NCBI RefSeq assembly: GCF_040427915.1 | Contig: NZ_JBETXJ010000002.1 | Span: forward strand, 558,001 to 622,000 | Direction: 5' to 3' | DNA length: 64,000 nucleotides | From: Gardnerella vaginalis | GTDB lineage: Bacteria; Actinomycetota; Actinomycetes; Actinomycetales; Bifidobacteriaceae | In this document: piece by piece, positions 17,011 to 24,740 of the stretch | How positions within the stretch are numbered: the stretch's first letter is position 1 | Layout of the letters: each line of letters starts with the position of its first letter | Program-made: the position numbers and the translations under genes | The notes under the pieces: generated by a model | Database searches by the model: none | The model's input: the letters and a program-made list of their open reading frames with translations, nothing else | Told to the model about the DNA's origin: nothing

Positions 17011-18567
17011 ATGCGTCAATATTCTAACTTTTTAACTGAATTCGGATTTTTTACGAAAAGTCATAAGAAGTGCACGATTGTTTCACATATTATGTCCCCA
17101 TTATCTCTAATAAGCAGTTGTATTTTTAGCTTATTTTTGATTGCATATCCTATTTTTTTGGGTGTGGCAAATTTTTTAGCGCATAATAATAATTATGCGC
17201 TTTGGTTAAGAATTGATGTCACGTGGATGCATTGTTTGTCTGATATTGTTGCTTGCATTTTTGGCGCATGGTGTTCATGTAAAGCTTGCTCGCCCAGATG
17301 TTTGGTTAATCCTGCGTGGTGTGCAGGAAAATCAGCCAGTCGTTACGCTATTCCTATATTAAAAGGCGCTATACTGTGCAGTTTGTTATATTGCGTAAGT
17401 ATATTGCCAACAGTAATTCAGAGTGATGTAAATATTGCAAATTTCCCGTATTTTCCACTATTATGTGGAGGCGTGACGCCAAGTGCATTTTTTGCAATTG
17501 GTTTTACTTTAGGAGTAATTATTGGCAATCGTTGGGCAATTGTATTCTCAGCTTTATTATCTTTTGCAATAATTTGGTGCTGTATTTATGGCGTCATTAT
17601 AATGCGTAATGGCACCATACCTCAAGGAGATATTTTTCTTAGATATTGGGGTAGTAGTTTATACGCAATACTTCCAGTGTCGGATGCTGGTATTGGTGCT
17701 GAGCCTGGTTTGCGAATGAACCCATGGTTGGTGACTTTGCGCATATTCTTTGTATGTGTTGTTATCGTTTCATGCATTCTTTGTTGCGCGCATATTAGAT
17801 ATTTTTGGCAAAAGGGATCTTATTGGTGCATAAAAGCAATAAGTCTTTCTTTAATTATGCCAATAGTGTGCGCTTGTTGTATAGCTATGTGGGGTCCAAA
17901 ACCTTGGATTCGCTCTGGACCTTTTGTGCCTCAGTGTACGACGTTTAAAGATACTGCTTTTTCTGTTTGTGTACATCCTGAAGAAGCTTATATTCGTAGA
18001 CTTCGTGCTGTTAAACATTTGAAAACTGTTGCTTCTTGGTTTCCTAAGAATCAGAGAGATTCGCAAGGCAAAGGAATTGTGCTTGTGCTTGGAAATGCGT
18101 TTACTCCAACAAATACTGAAAAATCTTGGAATCTTACTAATAGTGGTTTAATAAAGTTACATAATCTTAAAGCTACTGTTATTCAACAACAAACAGATAC
18201 ATTTGTTAGGCGTTCTGAGAAATATGGTGATATGACTGGTGTCGCTCAAGAAGTGTTACAAAGATTTGTGCCTGCAAAATGTGCATCAAGTGCTATGAAA
18301 GAAGTATATGTAAAAAAGAATCTTGATTCAAACGCTTCTGTTACAGCATTTTTGCTTGCTCAGCTTCCTTCTCGTATAAGTAATGATGTGTATGGGTCAT
18401 ATGGATTTATTCCAGGTGAGGCAAACGATAAAGTGGCTATGAGTATTAATAATGCTGATGATGCTAAGCTGAAACAATTTGTAAAAAATCATGTTAAAGA
18501 ACTTAATCAATGCCTCATAACTCCACAACAAGTCTTATCGGAACTTGGTGATAAGCATGAAAAATAA
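17011..18567 (+). CDS. Membrane subunit of the 16-19 kb ABC transporter
   Basis: 518 residues in two parts. The first 300 contain about seven hydrophobic segments (around 32-55, 75-95, 115-135, 150-172, 180-202, 240-262 and 275-295), with Cys-rich stretches such as CSCKACSPRC between the second and third. From about 305 onward it is soluble and predicted to face outside, opening with a Cys-containing VPQCTTF and VCVHPEEAYIRRL. The VCVHP pattern resembles a domain in actinobacterial ABC permeases of unknown substrate. The stop overlaps the next gene by 11 bases, so the two subunits are translationally coupled. Confidence 0.75.
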   Translation: MRQYSNFLTEFGFFTKSHKKCTIVSHIMSPLSLISSCIFSLFLIAYPIFLGVANFLAHNNNYALWLRIDVTWMHCLSDIVACIFGAWCSCKACSPRCLVNPAWCAGKSASRYAIPILKGAILCSLLYCVSILPTVIQSDVNIANFPYFPLLCGGVTPSAFFAIGFTLGVIIGNRWAIVFSALLSFAIIWCCIYGVIIMRNGTIPQGDIFLRYWGSSLYAILPVSDAGIGAEPGLRMNPWLVTLRIFFVCVVIVSCILCCAHIRYFWQKGSYWCIKAISLSLIMPIVCACCIAMWGPKPWIRSGPFVPQCTTFKDTAFSVCVHPEEAYIRRLRAVKHLKTVASWFPKNQRDSQGKGIVLVLGNAFTPTNTEKSWNLTNSGLIKLHNLKATVIQQQTDTFVRRSEKYGDMTGVAQEVLQRFVPAKCASSAMKEVYVKKNLDSNASVTAFLLAQLPSRISNDVYGSYGFIPGEANDKVAMSINNADDAKLKQFVKNHVKELNQCLITPQQVLSELGDKHEK

Positions 18568-19288
18568 TTTTCGCGCTTGGCTTGAAGGTAGGCATTATAT
18601 TGTTGCAATCGTTGCAATCTTATTGTCCGTAGTCCTTCCCTCTTTAATGCTTGTTATATTCAGATCATTTGTAACGCAGTTGCCAGTTTATGTTGGTTAT
18701 ATTTGTTTGCCAGATTCTGCTAATGTGCATAATGCGGTAGAAGGTATAACGTTTCAATGTCAATCTGGTAGTAGTGTTGTTAATTTTGTTGTTCCTCTGT
18801 ATGAAGTTATTGTAGTTGGGTTTATTGCCGCGGCATTCGTTTGCCTTGCTCCGATTATGGTATCGTGGGAACGTTTCGTGATGAAAAGGTTGCGAATATA
18901 TGCATTGAGTGCTGCTTTATTGTGTTTGTTTGTTTCATTCGGCGCTTCAGTGTTAATTGTTCGTATAATTGACTTGCAGTTATTGAGTACATTGCAGATG
19001 ATTTTAGGTAATGCTTGGATTGATATTGTGCTCATAATGATTGGATTAGCCTGTTTTGGAAGGTTTTACGGCCTTGCATTTGGCGTCTTTTTAGCGGTGA
19101 TGAACATTGCCACACAAGGTTTGCAAAGTAAAATTGGGTTGATTTTGCGATGGTATCCTTCTGGAACTTTGCCTGTAATTCCTGGACAATCCATATTGTT
19201 ATATGTCGTTGTTGTGCTTACTGTAATTGCAGTTTGCCTATGGAGTGGCACGTGTGGACGTGGATTGCTTTATTTTGAACGTGCTTAA
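18557..19288 (+). CDS. Second membrane subunit of the ABC transporter
   Basis: 243 residues with about six hydrophobic helices. The first (VAIVAILLSVVLPSLMLVI) is followed by a long extracytoplasmic loop with two Cys (ICLPDSA and TFQCQSG), which could form a disulfide. The start ATG 18557 overlaps the end of the preceding gene (out of frame), with GGAACTTGG upstream. No enzymatic motif is seen. With the ATPase at 16172 and the 518-residue protein it makes a complete exporter or a resistance-type system. Confidence 0.75.
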   Translation: MKNNFRAWLEGRHYIVAIVAILLSVVLPSLMLVIFRSFVTQLPVYVGYICLPDSANVHNAVEGITFQCQSGSSVVNFVVPLYEVIVVGFIAAAFVCLAPIMVSWERFVMKRLRIYALSAALLCLFVSFGASVLIVRIIDLQLLSTLQMILGNAWIDIVLIMIGLACFGRFYGLAFGVFLAVMNIATQGLQSKIGLILRWYPSGTLPVIPGQSILLYVVVVLTVIAVCLWSGTCGRGLLYFERA

Positions 19289-19342
19289 AAGACGTGTTGA
19301 ATTATGTTTCAAAAGTCGAATCAATAGTGTTTAATAGAACGT

Positions 19343-20683
19343 ATGTTCGATAATATTGTGATGCTTGTTTTAATGGTGGTTGCTGTAGCAATAACCGCTG
19401 TTATTGTGCTGGCTATTGTTAAGCACAACTCTGGAACGCAAGGCGCTAATGGCGTAAACCAACGCGAATTTAACGAATTGCGCTCGCAGTACGAGCAAGC
19501 GCGCGCTCAAGCGCAAGAAAATGGCAATCAGGCTATACGGTATCGCACACAAGCAGAGCAGCTTGCTGAACGATTGAAATTTGTTGAGTCTGAGCTGTTA
19601 AAAGCACAGCAAGCAGAACAATTGCGAGTGAATCGCGAAGAACAATTGCGCGCAGAGCGAGAAGAACGCGAACGATTAAATCGTGAAAAAACTTTGAAAG
19701 AGCAAGGTAAAGTCTTGGAAGCGCTTGCTCCAGTAAAAGATAATCTCGAAGCTTTGAAGAATAAAGTTTCGCAGATTGAAGAAGGGCGTAAGCAAGAAAT
19801 GGGTGTGCTGAGCACTCAGCTTAAAGGCTTAAGCGAGCAGCAAACAAGGCTTGACCGCGAAACTAGTTCGCTTTCTGCAGCATTGCGAAATAATAAGGTT
19901 CGCGGAGCTTGGGGCGAGGCTCAACTAAAAAATATTGTGGAATCTGCAGGTTTGCTTGAGCATGTTGATTTTGATACGCAAGTTGTTGTAACGGGAGTAA
20001 ATGGCGAACAGCAGAGGCCAGATATGGTTGTGCATCTGCCAGGAGGCAAAACAATTCCAGTTGATGCAAAAGTTCCGTATGCGGATTATCAGCGTGCTTG
20101 CGAAATCCCAGATAACGCAAGTGACGAAGAATTAGCTAGAAGGAGCGAGCTTCTAAAAGCGCACGCTAAGGCTTTGCGAGAACACGTTAGAGTGTTAGGA
20201 GCTAAAGCATATTGGCAGGCTTTTGAAACAGCACCAGATTTTGTAGTTGCATTTATTCCAAACGAAGCATTGCTTCAGGCGGCTCTTGAGGCGGATCCAA
20301 CGCTTATGGATGATGCCTTTGCGCAAAAAGTAGCACTCACTTCTCCAGTGACTTTGTGGGCTGTGCTTAAGTCTGTTGCTTACGCATGGCAGCAGCAAAG
20401 TCTTACAGATGACGCAAAAGAACTTTTCGATTTATCTCGAGAATTGTACGATCGCTTTGCTGTTCTTGGAGAAAATGCTTCAAAACTTGGCGTATCTTTG
20501 GCAAGAACAGTTGCAGCTTACAATAAGTTTGCTTCTTCGCTTGAGTCTAGAGTGTTGGTGACAGCGCGTAAACTTCAGAAGTTAGATCAAAGTAAAGTTA
20601 TTGCTTCAATAGATCTTATAGATTCTGATAAAGCTGATGTTAAAGAGCTGAGCGCTCCGGAAGTATCAGTAGAAGATCGTTAA
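19343..20683 (+). CDS. rmuC: DNA recombination protein RmuC homologue
   Basis: 446 residues. One N-terminal membrane helix (residues 3-25), a long coiled coil (about 40-190, Gln/Glu/Arg-rich), then the RmuC nuclease-like domain: LRNNKVRGAWGEAQLKNIVE, RPDMVVHLPGGKTIPVDAKVPYADY and VVAFIPNEALLQAA. RmuC limits inversions and rearrangements at inverted repeats in E. coli. The domain is related to restriction endonuclease-like folds. The C terminus is acidic and variable. It starts at ATG 19343 and is followed by the PRTase-like gene 55 bases later. Confidence 0.93.
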   Translation: MFDNIVMLVLMVVAVAITAVIVLAIVKHNSGTQGANGVNQREFNELRSQYEQARAQAQENGNQAIRYRTQAEQLAERLKFVESELLKAQQAEQLRVNREEQLRAEREERERLNREKTLKEQGKVLEALAPVKDNLEALKNKVSQIEEGRKQEMGVLSTQLKGLSEQQTRLDRETSSLSAALRNNKVRGAWGEAQLKNIVESAGLLEHVDFDTQVVVTGVNGEQQRPDMVVHLPGGKTIPVDAKVPYADYQRACEIPDNASDEELARRSELLKAHAKALREHVRVLGAKAYWQAFETAPDFVVAFIPNEALLQAALEADPTLMDDAFAQKVALTSPVTLWAVLKSVAYAWQQQSLTDDAKELFDLSRELYDRFAVLGENASKLGVSLARTVAAYNKFASSLESRVLVTARKLQKLDQSKVIASIDLIDSDKADVKELSAPEVSVEDR

Positions 20684-20738
20684 GCATAAAATATCAAAGC
20701 ATAAAAAATTGAACAACTCTAACGCTAAGGAGTGCAAA

Positions 20739-21587
20739 ATGACAGAATTACAAGAAGAGCGCGCGGAACTTAAGCGCATGCTTTGTGTGGATATGAGTGC
20801 GAAACCATTTAGTGAACTGTTTTCTGTTACATTTGCTCAGCGCGGCTCCAAGTTGGTTGGTGATGTTCTTTTTGATGCAATTGAGAAAGCTGGGTATTCG
20901 TTAGAACGCGATGTTGACGCAGTTGGAGCGTTAACTGCTGCTGCAGTGCCTATGGTTTTTGCGCTTATTCATGCTGCAGAACGTAAAGGAATTGCACTCG
21001 ACGGCTTTGTTATGGATTTTGTTTTCCCTGCAACAAAAGGTCCGTCAGTTAAAGGCAAGCGAGTATTGTTACTTGACTCTTGGCTTTCTGAAAAATCGTA
21101 TGTTCAAACTTCTTCGCTTGTGACTTTACGACACGGAAATGAATTAAGTCTTGATTTTGGCATTGTTAATCAGCAAGGCGCGCAAATTCTTGCTATAGTT
21201 GCATTAATTGGTGGTGTTGACGCCGACGAACAAGGCACAAGGCATCTTCAATTAGTAAATCCAATAAGTGAGGAGAGTACTAAAATGGCATTTGTTCAAG
21301 CTTTCGGTGAAGAAGAATTACGCGCAGATGCAGAACACGAAGATTGCTGCAACGATCATTGCTGTGGCGGTCATTGCGAGGTTAAATGCACGGGTGATTG
21401 TGCTCATGATGGTTGCACTGAGCCATGCTGCGAGGACAATTGCTGCGGTGGCCATTGCAAAGTAGAGTGCACGGGTGATTGTGCTAACGATGGTTGCACT
21501 GAGCCATGCTGTGAAGATAACTGCTGCGGTGGTCATTGCAAGTCAGGTTGCACAGGCGATTGCGCAACTGACGGCTGCCAAGATTAG
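20739..21587 (+). CDS. Phosphoribosyltransferase-like protein with cysteine-rich tandem repeat tail
   Basis: 282 residues. The first 200 have the type I PRTase fold: a VDAVGALTAAAVPMVFAL segment and, at the PRPP-loop position, VKGKRVLLLDSWLSEKSY, where the usual Asp-Asp is Asp-Ser and the TGGT loop is absent. It resembles orotate PRTase-like proteins but may have lost catalysis. From about residue 202 come three tandem repeats of roughly 27 residues with the pattern CC-x2-CCGGHC-x3-CTGDC-x3-GC-x3-CC, giving about 24 Cys plus a His in each unit. This suggests a metal-binding, metallothionein-like tail. ATG 20739 follows AAGGAG. It is not a known domain combination to me. Confidence 0.75.
   Translation: MTELQEERAELKRMLCVDMSAKPFSELFSVTFAQRGSKLVGDVLFDAIEKAGYSLERDVDAVGALTAAAVPMVFALIHAAERKGIALDGFVMDFVFPATKGPSVKGKRVLLLDSWLSEKSYVQTSSLVTLRHGNELSLDFGIVNQQGAQILAIVALIGGVDADEQGTRHLQLVNPISEESTKMAFVQAFGEEELRADAEHEDCCNDHCCGGHCEVKCTGDCAHDGCTEPCCEDNCCGGHCKVECTGDCANDGCTEPCCEDNCCGGHCKSGCTGDCATDGCQD
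21342..21587 (+). repeat. Tandem repeats encoding cysteine-rich units
   Basis: Two near-identical DNA units of 81 bases and a third, diverged partial unit encode the CCGGHC/CTGDC repeats at the end of the PRTase-like gene. The DNA identity between units is high enough for copy-number change by slippage. Confidence 0.75.
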
Positions 21588-21644
21588 TTGCAATTACTAG
21601 CTGCCAATACTAAGAAAAAGTATTAAACGGAGCAAAACTCACAC

Positions 21645-22451
21645 ATGCACGAACCGAATCCAATTACTTTGGCTGCAAAAGCTTCCGATGAGCCAGAATT
21701 TCGACCTATAGGAGTTGGCCCATGGGAAGACGAGCATCCAGGTGAACCTCGTCCAGATAATCCAGAATCGCCAAATTATGATGCGCGGTTTAGTACTGAA
21801 TTACTAGACGAAGGCGACCAGCGTAACGTTTTAGACCGTTACCGGTACTGGAAAGTAGAAGCCATAAAAGCGGATCTTGATTCTAAAGGTCGTCATGAGT
21901 TTGAAGTAGCTGTAGAAAATTGGACTCACGATTTCAACATAGGCTCTATGGTTCGCACTGCAAACGCGTTTACTGCGAAAAAAGTGTATATCGTAGGGCC
22001 TCATAAATGGAATCGTAAAGGCTCGTTAATGACCGAGCTTTACCAATACGTTGAGTGCTGCCCAACTATTGAAACTCTAGTAACTAATTGGCGCGAAAAT
22101 ATAGCACAAGAAGCGAAAGAAGCGCATCAACTTTTGCTTAAAGCGCAAGCAGAAGGCAATATAAAGGCCGAAAAAATCGCAAATATTAAGGAACAAGACG
22201 CTAAAAACGCGCGCGTTATAGCGCTTGATATTATTCCAGGCGCTGTTGCTATGGAAAACTACAAGTTCCCTAAACGTTGCCTTATGCTTTTTGGTGCGGA
22301 AGGTCCAGGTCTTTCTAAAAAAGCACTAGAGATGGCGGATGACGTTGTTTATATTTCGCAATTCGGCTCTGTTCGCTCGCTAAACGCAGGAGCTGCTGCG
22401 GCTGTTTCCATGCACGCGTGGATTGCGCAACATGCATCACCAAATTGCTGA
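21645..22451 (+). CDS. TrmH-type (SpoU) RNA 2'-O-methyltransferase
   Basis: 268 residues. SPOUT-superfamily motifs are in order: NIGSMVRTANAF (motif 1), CLMLFGAEGPGLSKKALEMAD (motif 2) and VYISQFGSVRSLNAGAAAAVSMHAW (motif 3), which form the knotted SAM-binding site with the conserved Asn, Glu and Ser/Asn. It methylates a ribose 2'-OH in tRNA or rRNA; the target is not determinable. The first 60 residues are a charged Pro-rich extension (WEDEHPGEPRPDNPESPN). ATG 21645 has a GGAG 13 bases upstream. Its usual partners are absent and the gene stands alone. Confidence 0.87.
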   Translation: MHEPNPITLAAKASDEPEFRPIGVGPWEDEHPGEPRPDNPESPNYDARFSTELLDEGDQRNVLDRYRYWKVEAIKADLDSKGRHEFEVAVENWTHDFNIGSMVRTANAFTAKKVYIVGPHKWNRKGSLMTELYQYVECCPTIETLVTNWRENIAQEAKEAHQLLLKAQAEGNIKAEKIANIKEQDAKNARVIALDIIPGAVAMENYKFPKRCLMLFGAEGPGLSKKALEMADDVVYISQFGSVRSLNAGAAAAVSMHAWIAQHASPNC

Positions 22452-22542
22452 TAAAGCTACAAACAAGCGAATATAAACAAACAATCACAAATAAACAATC
22501 GCATTACAAAACGCAGCAGCCTGTACTCATAAACGCTTACAT

Positions 22543-22580
22543 TTGATGTTTATTTTTTCTATTTGTGATATTGTTAATTT
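22543..22580 (+). promoter_or_regulatory. Promoter of the 22.6-24.6 kb ABC operon, (near-)leaderless
   Basis: -35 TTGATG (22543-22548), 17-base spacer, -10 TGATAT (22566-22571), then 9 bases to ATG 22581. No ribosome site fits in the gap, so the first gene is probably read from a leaderless or very short-leader mRNA. Confidence 0.6.
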
Positions 22581-23588
22581 ATGTTAGAATTCCAACATAT
22601 TACAAAGCGTTTTGGCGCAAAAACAGCGCTTAACGACGTTTCTTTCGTCGCAGAAGACGGCAAAGTCACTGGCTTTTTAGGACCTAATGGCGCTGGTAAA
22701 TCTACTACTATGCGTTGCGCATTAAATCTTATTCATGCCAATAGCGGCACTTCTCTTATTGACGGAAAAGAATACACAAAAATCGCATCCCCAATGACAG
22801 AAGTTGGCGCAGTTCTTGACGCAAAGTCTGCTCACAGAGGCCGAACGGCATACAATCACTTGTATTCGCTGGCTTTAACTCACGGAATATCAAAAAAGCG
22901 CGTTGACGAAGTGATTGATATTACTGGATTATCAAGTGTTAAAACCCGCAAAGCAGGATCTTTCTCGCTCGGTATGAGTCAGCGTCTTTCGATTGCTGCA
23001 GCACTTTTAGCGGATCCGCACAATCTTATTTTGGATGAGCCAATTAACGGTTTGGATCCAGAAGGCGTTAAGTGGGTTCGCGAATTATGCAAGTATTACG
23101 CGAGCGAAGGCCGAGCAATACTACTTAGTTCGCACTTAATGAGCGAAGTTGCGCTTACTGCAGATAATCTTGTGATTATTGCTCATGGCGAAATTTTGGA
23201 GCGCACAACAGTACAAGATTTTGTTGACGCACATTCTCAGCACGCTGTGCGACTTGTAACTCCAGAAGGCGAAAAACTAAAGTCTGTGCTTGCTCAAAAC
23301 AATCCTGAATGCAAGATTTTGCAAGATACTCGCACTCCTCAAGACGTTCAAGAAGGCGAGCTTTTTAGAATAACAGGATGTGAGCTTAATCAGCTTGCTC
23401 GCGAAATTGCGGATAATCAAATTTTGGTATATCAGCTAAATCAAGAGCACGCATCACTTGAGGAAGCATATTTGGCTCTTACGCATGGCCAGGAGCAGTA
23501 CGTTACTAAGACTGTTCCTAGCAGCGATTTAAAGCCAGACAGCAAGCAGCATGCAGAGCAATCTAACAATAAGGAGAGTGCAAAATGA
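22581..23588 (+). CDS. ABC transporter ATP-binding protein (ABC-2 exporter type)
   Basis: 335 residues. Walker A GPNGAGKSTTM, signature FSLGMSQRLSIA (a degenerate LSGG), Walker B NLILDEPINGLDPEG, and switch region ILLSSHLMSEV. The C-terminal 110 residues carry the extension of drug/lantibiotic exporters (LVTPEGEKLKSVLAQNN, then LEEAYLALT), ending in a Gln/Asn/Lys tail. With the overlapping permease it forms an export system, for which multidrug or bacteriocin immunity is the usual role. It overlaps the permease by ATGA at 23585-23588. Confidence 0.92.
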   Translation: MLEFQHITKRFGAKTALNDVSFVAEDGKVTGFLGPNGAGKSTTMRCALNLIHANSGTSLIDGKEYTKIASPMTEVGAVLDAKSAHRGRTAYNHLYSLALTHGISKKRVDEVIDITGLSSVKTRKAGSFSLGMSQRLSIAAALLADPHNLILDEPINGLDPEGVKWVRELCKYYASEGRAILLSSHLMSEVALTADNLVIIAHGEILERTTVQDFVDAHSQHAVRLVTPEGEKLKSVLAQNNPECKILQDTRTPQDVQEGELFRITGCELNQLAREIADNQILVYQLNQEHASLEEAYLALTHGQEQYVTKTVPSSDLKPDSKQHAEQSNNKESAK

Positions 23589-24574
23589 GTGAGCAAGTAG
23601 CAAATCAACAAGTGCAATCTTCTGAGTCCAACGCACGCCAATCCAACGCGTACAAAACAGGCCGCAGCATGAACGCTCAGCACTTACGCCTTACATTCAT
23701 GCACACGCTTAAATCTGAGATTGTTAAGTTGCGCGGACTTTCATCCACCTGGTGGTGCATGGCATTAGCTATTGTTTTGCCAGTAATCTTTAGCTTTATT
23801 ATCGCGATTGTGCAAAAAGCAATGTCTAAAGTTGACATTAAGAATGGAGCAAATCAAGGTAGATCAAGCGCTGCAATTACTGTTGGGCCGAGCAATAAAG
23901 GCAGCCTTATTGCATCTCAAGATAGCATTTTCCACTTAGTTATTAGTTTTGCTTCTGTATCTTTGATTGTTTTGTCGATTTTTGCAGTGCTCGCTGTAAC
24001 CGCGGAACATTCTACGACTTCAATTCAGGCTTCTCTTACTGCCGTACCTCGAAGGGGTATGTTCTTTACGGCTAAGTTTATTGCGGTTGCAATCTACGTT
24101 TTTGTAGTGCAACTTATTGCAATGGCAGTTTCGCTAGGCGCTGCAGAATTAGCCTTTATAGGAGATAGCACTTCTGGATTATCTGGAAGCAACGCGTGGA
24201 AATTGCCTCTTACGCTGTTCCTTGGCTCTCCTGCAATTATGGTTGTTGTAGCAGCAATGGCGTACGGTTTTGGCATGATTTGCAAGTCAACTGCTGGCGG
24301 AATTATGTGCGTTATTGGAGCCGTGATGATTTTGCCTAGTGTTGTTAGCATTATTATGTTTGCGAGCAATTTCGCGAAGTGGAATTCAATACTTATTCAG
24401 ATTTTGCCAGCCGCAGCGGTGGAGAAATTCTTGGGCAGCTCCCCTAACTCGGGTGCACAGCTTCCACCAAATGCATATATTTTCACATGGTGGCAATCAG
24501 GCTTGGTGGTTCTCGCTTGGGGCGTAGTCATGTATGCAATTGGCCACGTTGTTGAAAAGCATCGCGATATCTAA
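23585..24574 (+). CDS. ABC-2 type permease
   Basis: 329 residues with a polar N-terminal 45 (Gln/Ser/Asn-rich), then six hydrophobic segments: around 57-80, 118-140, 160-185, 208-232, 238-262 and 300-322. The pattern and the pairing with an ATPase by a 4-base overlap are those of ABC-2 exporters. A conserved TAEHSTTSIQASLTAVPRRG segment between the second and third helices is typical of actinobacterial members. The substrate is unknown. A strong terminator follows at 24614. Confidence 0.88.
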   Translation: MSEQVANQQVQSSESNARQSNAYKTGRSMNAQHLRLTFMHTLKSEIVKLRGLSSTWWCMALAIVLPVIFSFIIAIVQKAMSKVDIKNGANQGRSSAAITVGPSNKGSLIASQDSIFHLVISFASVSLIVLSIFAVLAVTAEHSTTSIQASLTAVPRRGMFFTAKFIAVAIYVFVVQLIAMAVSLGAAELAFIGDSTSGLSGSNAWKLPLTLFLGSPAIMVVVAAMAYGFGMICKSTAGGIMCVIGAVMILPSVVSIIMFASNFAKWNSILIQILPAAAVEKFLGSSPNSGAQLPPNAYIFTWWQSGLVVLAWGVVMYAIGHVVEKHRDI

Positions 24575-24613
24575 AATATTTAAATATTCTGCAAATAATT
24601 TTGTAAAAACAAT

Positions 24614-24667
24614 AAGGGCTTTACTCTGTAGATTCAAAAGATTTAACTACAAGATAAAGCCCTTTTT
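24614..24667. terminator. Bidirectional terminator between the ABC permease and vaginolysin
   Basis: AAGGGCTTTA (24614-24623) pairs with TAAAGCCCTT (24655-24664), with TTT after it on the plus strand and ATTGTTTTTAC on the minus strand. It lies between two convergent genes. Confidence 0.8.
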
Positions 24668-24740
24668 GTATTCACTTATATTTAATTTATTATTTATTAA
24701 ATTATCTTTATTAAGTTATTTTTTGAAATTGTGATAAGTA

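Noticed and set aside
21342..21587. Repeats mistaken for a CRISPR array
   Set aside because: The repeats are in frame inside a gene, about 80 bases long without unique spacers, and encode Cys-rich protein units.
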